Source: a virus. Taken from it: a DNA stretch of 24,344 nt. Location: positions 1 through 24,344 of IMG/VR virus record IMGVR_UViG_3300021091_000412. The stretch is one strand, 5' to 3'. Both the position numbers and the translations under genes were made by a program. Of this stretch, positions 21,764 to 24,344 are shown in pieces; the stretch's first letter is position 1, and every line of letters begins with the position of its first letter. The notes under the pieces are model-generated. The model made no database searches. It was given only the letters and a program-made list of their open reading frames with translations, and was not told the DNA's origin.

Positions 21764-22029
21764 TACTTCTTTTTACCGTCTATCACCCTTTTAATTCTCT
21801 CTATGTAATTAACGGCATCCATTAACTCTTCTTGTAAATGTGTTAGCCATTCAGACAAAGAATAGTCTTCACGGTCTAATGTAGTACCATATTTAGCCTT
21901 GCCCATTCTAGAACGATCAATAAACTTGTCTACAATAGAATCAACGATAGAATCTGTCTTAAGTATTATTCTAGTATTCTCTGGTTTGTACTCTGTAATA
22001 GTGCCGTAAATGTCTTTATTCTTGCTCAT
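21763..22029 (-). CDS. MazG-like helical protein, 88 aa
   Basis: Helical protein with KFIDRSRMGKAKYGTTLDRE (about 35-54) and SLSEWLTHLQEELMDAVNYIERIK (about 57-80). The arrangement R-x-x-x-G-x-x-K-Y-G-x-(T)-L, then W-x-x-H-x-Q-E-E-L-x-D-A-x-x-Y, is typical of a phage family related to all-alpha NTP pyrophosphatases (MazG/dUTPase-like); here only one helical pair is present, with a plausible EExxD metal motif (EELMD). House-cleaning of nucleotides would be the family role; activity is not certain at this size. Confidence 0.7.
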   Translation of the reverse strand: MSKNKDIYGTITEYKPENTRIILKTDSIVDSIVDKFIDRSRMGKAKYGTTLDREDYSLSEWLTHLQEELMDAVNYIERIKRVIDGKKK

Positions 22030-22255
22030 TATTAATTAATTCTTTTGGATAAAACTCTTTGTTAATATGCCCGCATTTTGCACAGACAAATGTTGAAATT
22101 GGCATTACGCCGTCTTGTGCGTCGCCTGTTAAAAATTTACTTACTTTACGTAGTATTAAGGCTTCTTGAAAAGCAATGCTACCACATTTTTCGCATGTTA
22201 TGCCTATAGTTTTATCTAAAGGTATTTTAACTTGCATAGGCTTTTGTTGGCTCAT
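22016..22255 (-). CDS. Zinc-ribbon protein, 79 aa
   Basis: Zinc ribbon with C21-x2-C24 and C58-x2-C61 (CEKCGS ... CAKCGHIN) enclosing AFQEALILRKVSKFLTG and MPISTFV. This exact layout (CxKC-x5-F-x4-LRKVSxxL-xG ... F-CAKCGH-N) resembles a short protein common in T4-like and other large marine phages, usually unannotated. Overlaps the MazG-like gene by 14 nt and the tiny membrane ORF by one base. Function unknown. Confidence 0.75.
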   Translation of the reverse strand: MSQQKPMQVKIPLDKTIGITCEKCGSIAFQEALILRKVSKFLTGDAQDGVMPISTFVCAKCGHINKEFYPKELINNEQE

Positions 22256-22416
22256 TATTTCTGTTTTTCAGATTTGAATAAGTCTTTGAGTTTTCTACCT
22301 GGTTTTATCTCTCTATATCCTTGTTCTGTCTCTTCACCTACAGGTGCTGACCATAGTTCATACATGAACCAAAGAACTACAGCTACTACGATTGTGATTG
22401 CTATGTATGTATTCAT
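22255..22416 (-). CDS. Tiny single-pass membrane protein, 53 aa
   Basis: ATG (22416-22414) to TAA (22257-22255). The N-terminal helix TYIAITIVVAVVLWFMYELW (about 3-22) is strongly hydrophobic, followed by a charged 30-residue tail ending in FKSEKQK; topology is probably N-out or N-in single pass. Leader AAATAAACAGTCATG. Start overlaps the upstream TGA by ATGA and the stop overlaps the downstream ATG by one base, so it is locked into the operon. The charged, Lys-rich tail suggests cytoplasmic exposure. Not recognised. Confidence 0.72.
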   Translation of the reverse strand: MNTYIAITIVVAVVLWFMYELWSAPVGEETEQGYREIKPGRKLKDLFKSEKQK

Positions 22417-22724
22417 GACTGTTTATTTTGCCAGTAAATTTGACGAACTTTCTCTCCTAACTCTTGATCATTAGGTGTACTATAGACTAAGTCTTCTGAG
22501 ATGGTGAATAGTTTTCTACTTCTCTCTTGTGCACACATGTGAGGTTGAAAGCAACCTTGGCCTCCGCCTTCTACATAACCTATTCTATAATCAATGTGTG
22601 TTGTAACATCGTAAGGTGTATCTTTACCACAGATAACACACTTATCAATTAGTCTAACTGGTCTGTCTACAACCGCGTCTCCTGGGTTGTATTCCATTTT
22701 TGTGTAGTGTTGTTTTTCTTCCAT
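22413..22724 (-). CDS. Cys/His-rich small protein, 103 aa
   Basis: Possible zinc site formed by C29-x2-C32, then C58, H62 and C64 in GGGQGCFQPHMC, with THIDYRIGYVEG between. The CxxCG-x-TPY...THIDYRxGYxEGxGQxC pattern resembles small phage proteins that I recall without function. Soluble. Leader AAACAAACAGTTATG. Its stop overlaps the start of the 53-aa membrane ORF by 4 nt. Confidence 0.7.
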   Translation of the reverse strand: MEEKQHYTKMEYNPGDAVVDRPVRLIDKCVICGKDTPYDVTTHIDYRIGYVEGGGQGCFQPHMCAQERSRKLFTISEDLVYSTPNDQELGEKVRQIYWQNKQS

Positions 22725-22754
22725 AACTGTTTGTTTAATTATAAATAAGGTAAA

Positions 22755-23084
22755 CTACTGTTCTTCAACTTATTTTTTTATTTTAATTATTTTTTTAATT
22801 TTAAACTGTTTACTAATTTGTCTAGTCTAGAATCTAGTTGAGAATATATATCTCTTTCAAAAATGTCTACTCTAGAATGTATTTCCTTATTTTCTTGAGC
22901 TATACATTGATAGATATCTGCAAATCTTTGATCTAGTTCATTGATTTGTTTTTGCACTTTTATTACCTTAACGAAAGCGTAAGTAGCAACTATAGCCAAA
23001 GCTATAACCGCTACGAAAGCTATCCCTAAAACGAATGATAGTGTTTCCATAATTTGTTTCTCCTTATATGTCAAAGAACAGTAG
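22755..23084. repeat. Inverted repeat flanking a small membrane gene
   Basis: CTACTGTTCTTCAAC at 22755-22769 on the plus strand and CTACTGTTCTTTGAC at 23084-23070 on the minus strand match at 13 of 15 positions, as inverted copies either side of the gene at 22787-23050. Feature bounds cover both arms and the gene between. Confidence 0.4.
22787..23050 (-). CDS. Single-pass membrane protein with coiled coil, 87 aa
   Basis: METLSFVLGIAFVAVIALAI (1-20) plus VATYAFVKVI form one transmembrane helix (about 4-30). The rest (about 33-85) is a Gln/Asp/Leu-rich coiled coil (VQKQINELDQRFADIY, SQLDSRLDKLV). I start at 23050; the reading frame extends upstream into the tRNA-like gene (23090-23159), which cannot be translated that way. 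Unlike most genes here, it has AAGGAG 10 nt before the ATG, a Shine-Dalgarno-like sequence. Layout is like the holin-like protein at 5985-6275. Function unknown. Confidence 0.7.
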   Translation of the reverse strand: METLSFVLGIAFVAVIALAIVATYAFVKVIKVQKQINELDQRFADIYQCIAQENKEIHSRVDIFERDIYSQLDSRLDKLVNSLKLKK

Positions 23085-23089
23085 TTTTG

Positions 23090-23159
23090 TGCTCCGAGTC
23101 GGATTCGAACCGACACGCCTTCCTAAGACCCACCCGTCTACCAATTTCAACATCAGAGC
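23090..23159 (-). tRNA. Degenerate tRNA-Leu(UAG)-like gene
   Basis: Minus strand, 70 nt. Acceptor GCTCTGA/TCGGAGC pairs over 7 bp (one G-U). The D arm TTGAAATTGGTAGACGG is strongly Leu-like, and the T arm GTCGG-TTCGAAT-CCGAC is canonical. The would-be anticodon loop CTTAGGA gives UAG (Leu, CUN). However the strand that should close the anticodon stem after TGGGT is missing (AGGCG instead of ACCCA), and there is no long variable arm, so about 15 nt are absent compared with a normal 85-nt tRNA-Leu. It may be a pseudo-tRNA or carry an unusual fold. Confidence 0.6.
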
Positions 23160-23188
23160 TACCAGTGGCTTTTACACTGTGTTCAGGC

Positions 23189-23345
23189 TGTCGAGGTAGG
23201 ATTCGAACCTACATGCTGCGATTCAGTAAAGGACAAAATAGCCGGCTTTGTGGTCAACCCATATCCATTTACCTATCTCGAACTCAGCGCCCGCGAGACG
23301 AGCGGGTGTGTATTCCGTTGCGTATACGCTTTTCACCACTCGACA
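23189..23345 (-). ncRNA. tRNA-like structured RNA element, 157 nt
   Basis: Minus strand. The ends pair perfectly over 7 bp (TGTCGAG / CTCGACA) and the 3' part has a canonical T arm (GTAGG-TTCGAAT-CCTAC), as in a tRNA. At the 5' end TG is followed by GTG...CAC that could close a D-like arm with a 23-nt loop containing GCGTATACGC, then a perfect CCCGC-TCGTCTC-GCGGG hairpin. About 76 nt then precede the T arm, including the AGCCGGCT palindrome and a GGT...ACC hairpin. By hand count GC is about 50%, well above the AT-rich surroundings, which fits structured RNA. It is not a standard tRNA: too long, no U33 in the loop. Could be an insertion-bearing tRNA, a fused or decayed pair, or a novel tRNA-like RNA. 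Confidence 0.5.
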
Positions 23346-23349
23346 AAGT

Positions 23350-23556
23350 TTAGTCTTCTTTATATTCTTTAATCTTTTTAACCCAAGTTAATGTAATGTC
23401 AACTGCTGCAAGTACTGGAGCAAAACAAAGAATGAATAATGTTTCAAGTCCTGGTGTTGGTCCTACTGGATTATTTTTACCAAAGCTCTTAGTATAACCT
23501 TCAGTCATTCTCCAAAGACAATAAAAAATACTGATAATGTAAATGTACCAAATCAT
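23350..23556 (-). CDS. Small membrane protein, 68 aa
   Basis: Not recognised. Two hydrophobic segments: IWYIYIISIFYCLW (about 2-15) and LETLFILCFAPVLAAVDITL (about 37-56), with a polar Gly/Pro/Asn-rich hairpin between and a charged Lys/Glu tail. Leader AAAATAAAACAGTTATG; a putative promoter at 23570-23595 lies just upstream. It begins the unit that runs into the tRNA-like elements. Confidence 0.65.
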   Translation of the reverse strand: MIWYIYIISIFYCLWRMTEGYTKSFGKNNPVGPTPGLETLFILCFAPVLAAVDITLTWVKKIKEYKED

Positions 23557-23569
23557 AACTGTTTTATTT

Positions 23570-23595
23570 TAAATGTAAGACAAAATATTTTTAAT
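23570..23595 (-). promoter_or_regulatory. Putative promoter upstream of 23556 gene
   Basis: Minus strand: TTAAAAATATTTTGTCT followed by TACATTTA (23577-23570), the same TGTCTTACATTTA core as at 4848-4873. The -7 box is TAnnTTTA, one base from the Bacteroidota consensus. It lies 13 nt before the ATG at 23556, leaving a very short leader. No triple repeat is attached. Confidence 0.45.
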
Positions 23596-23618
23596 GAGAT
23601 AATATAAGTTTATAGTAA

Positions 23619-23918
23619 TTAAAGAAATGGTACTTTATTCTTTAAGAACTCATAGATTTTCTTTCTATAATTGTCAACTTGAGTCATCGCAACCCACTTA
23701 CCAAATACACTTCCAGATATATAGACTACAACAACAGGCCAATCTCTGGCAAATAGCCTTTCAAGAGAAAAATAAGTTGAAGCAAGACTCACAAGATTAA
23801 TCCAAACTGAATTAAAGATAAGCGGCGTAACCTTGTTCTCATAAGTATACTTTATTTCAAGTGTTTTAAATACATTAAACATAACTTGAAATACAAAAAC
23901 TAATATATAAATTATCAT
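23619..23918 (-). CDS. Membrane protein, 99 aa
   Basis: Three or four hydrophobic segments: IIYILVFVFQVMFNVF (2-17), SVWINLVSLASTYFSL (about 37-52) and PVVVVYISGSVFGKWVAM (about 61-78), with a basic tail (NYRKKIYEFLKNK). It resembles small DUF5698/UPF0316-type membrane proteins and a similar protein in large phages, function unknown. I start at the ATG at 23918; the frame extends upstream into tRNA-Glu, which rules out a longer start. The ATG lies only 2 nt after the tRNA discriminator base. Confidence 0.68.
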   Translation of the reverse strand: MIIYILVFVFQVMFNVFKTLEIKYTYENKVTPLIFNSVWINLVSLASTYFSLERLFARDWPVVVVYISGSVFGKWVAMTQVDNYRKKIYEFLKNKVPFL

Positions 23919-23920
23919 AG

Positions 23921-23992
23921 TAGTCTCGAAGAGAATCGAACTCTCGTTTGAAGAATGAAAATCTTCCGTCCTAACCATTAGACGACGAGACT
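23921..23992 (-). tRNA. tRNA-Glu(UUC)
   Basis: 72 nt on the minus strand. All arms fold: acceptor AGTCTCG/CGAGACT, D arm GTC-TAATGGTTAG-GAC, anticodon arm GAAGA-TTTTCAT-TCTTC with anticodon TTC, short variable region, T arm GAGAG-TTCGATT-CTCTT, discriminator A. CCA is not encoded. It reads GAA and GAG codons, useful for the acidic-protein-rich phage genome, but that link is inference. Confidence 0.93.
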
Positions 23993-24112
23993 AATTTTAG
24001 CTTTCAAGGATTCTAATTTACAATATTTTGGTCTCAAACTAAGTATGCTACCTGTGTATACTAAATCCCTATTTTATTAATAAAATTACAAAAACTCTTA
24101 CTAATTTAAATA
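23993..24112. other. Non-coding gap between tRNA-Glu and the edge ORF
   Basis: About 120 nt without a credible ORF. It contains a palindrome ATTTTATTAATAAAAT at about 24071-24086 and a stretch with several A/T-rich -7-like sequences on the minus strand, none with a convincing -33 partner. It may hold a promoter or processing site for tRNA-Glu. Nothing more specific is visible. Confidence 0.3.
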
Positions 24113-24344
24113 TTAATTAGAAGAGTGTGTTAAGTTTACATCCCCAAGCATACAATATTTAATATTTTGTGTAACATTAACAGTTGTTACATTGATAGTG
24201 AATGATGTTACTGCGTTAATAGTGGAGAAATTAGTTTTGTTTATTAAATCATAATCAGTTGGATTGAACCATAATACTTTATTTATTAATCTATATCCAC
24301 TATTATGAGCAGCAATTAAATAAGCATCACCTAAATCAAGTTCA
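24113..24344 (-). CDS. C-terminal fragment of an unknown protein (5' end beyond window)
   Basis: An open frame of 76 codons ends with TAA (24115-24113) and has no start inside the window. The peptide is Asn/Thr/Ile-rich (INKVLWFNPTDYDLINKTNF, then INVTTVNVTQNIKYC), with beta-like alternation, and ends NLTHSSN. This composition is common in phage virion or surface proteins such as fibres, but no motif proves it. It is uninterrupted over the whole stretch to the window edge, which supports coding. Confidence 0.55.
   Translation of the reverse strand, partial: ELDLGDAYLIAAHNSGYRLINKVLWFNPTDYDLINKTNFSTINAVTSFTINVTTVNVTQNIKYCMLGDVNLTHSSN

Noticed and set aside
23189-23345. tmRNA or group I intron-bearing tRNA
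   Set aside because: Too short for a typical tmRNA, no proteolysis-tag ORF seen; extra sequence of about 80 nt is too small for a known group I intron.
23054-23353. Plus-strand ORF of 99 aa across the tRNA region
   Set aside because: It reads through the complement of the tRNA-like genes and has the Arg/Ser/Leu-rich composition typical of GC-richer non-coding sequence.

Overview
The window looks like part of a large tailed-phage genome (dsDNA, Caudoviricetes, probably a T4-like or other large myovirus-grade phage) infecting a member of the Bacteroidota. The reasons are: every credible gene lies on the minus strand; spacing is tight, with many 1-17 nt stop/start overlaps; there are dozens of tiny unknown ORFs; tRNA or tRNA-like genes are present; base composition is AT-rich; and typical phage accessory families occur (metallophosphoesterase, RecB/Cas4-like nuclease, MazG-like helical protein, zinc ribbons, many glycosyltransferases). 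Shine-Dalgarno sequences are almost absent. They are replaced by A-rich leaders often ending in GTTATG, and by TAnnTTTA/TAnnTTTG-like -7 boxes, both known features of Bacteroidota and their phages. No capsid, tail, polymerase or terminase gene is visible, so phage origin is an inference. Transcription runs from high to low coordinates.

Layout from left to right. (1) 1-1017: start of a GT4 glycosyltransferase and a GDP-mannose 4,6-dehydratase. (2) 1028-9255: small-protein region with about 30 ORFs, mostly unknown, including a metallophosphoesterase, a transporter-like membrane protein, an HTH protein, a holin-like membrane protein, two adjacent HExxH zincins and a SWIM zinc-finger protein. It is punctuated by three near-identical intergenic modules (about 4381-4513, 5561-5694 and 9280-9414). 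Each has a T-rich promoter-like segment followed by three 25-27 bp repeats with a palindromic ATTGAnnnTCAAT-type core. (3) 9409-11224: an HNH-like protein that lacks the catalytic His, and three unknown proteins. (4) 11247-20572: sugar and glycosyltransferase island with five GT-A-type transferases, a C-terminally short UDP-sugar 6-dehydrogenase, an NAD-dependent epimerase, two small proteins and two GT4-type transferases. (5) 20580-22724: ribbon-helix-helix protein, PD-(D/E)XK nuclease with a 4-Cys cluster, MazG-like protein, zinc-ribbon proteins and a tiny membrane protein. (6) 22787-24344: small membrane proteins interleaved with tRNA genes (a good tRNA-Glu, a defective tRNA-Leu-like gene and a GC-rich 157-nt tRNA-like element), ending in a partial ORF.

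Taken together, the sugar-nucleotide enzymes and glycosyltransferases could let the phage build and attach its own glycans, to virion proteins, host surface or DNA; the target cannot be read from sequence. The repeated promoter/operator modules suggest that a set of small genes is co-regulated, possibly by the HTH protein beside the first module. The strongest candidates for something undescribed are these three modules and the 157-nt tRNA-like RNA element.
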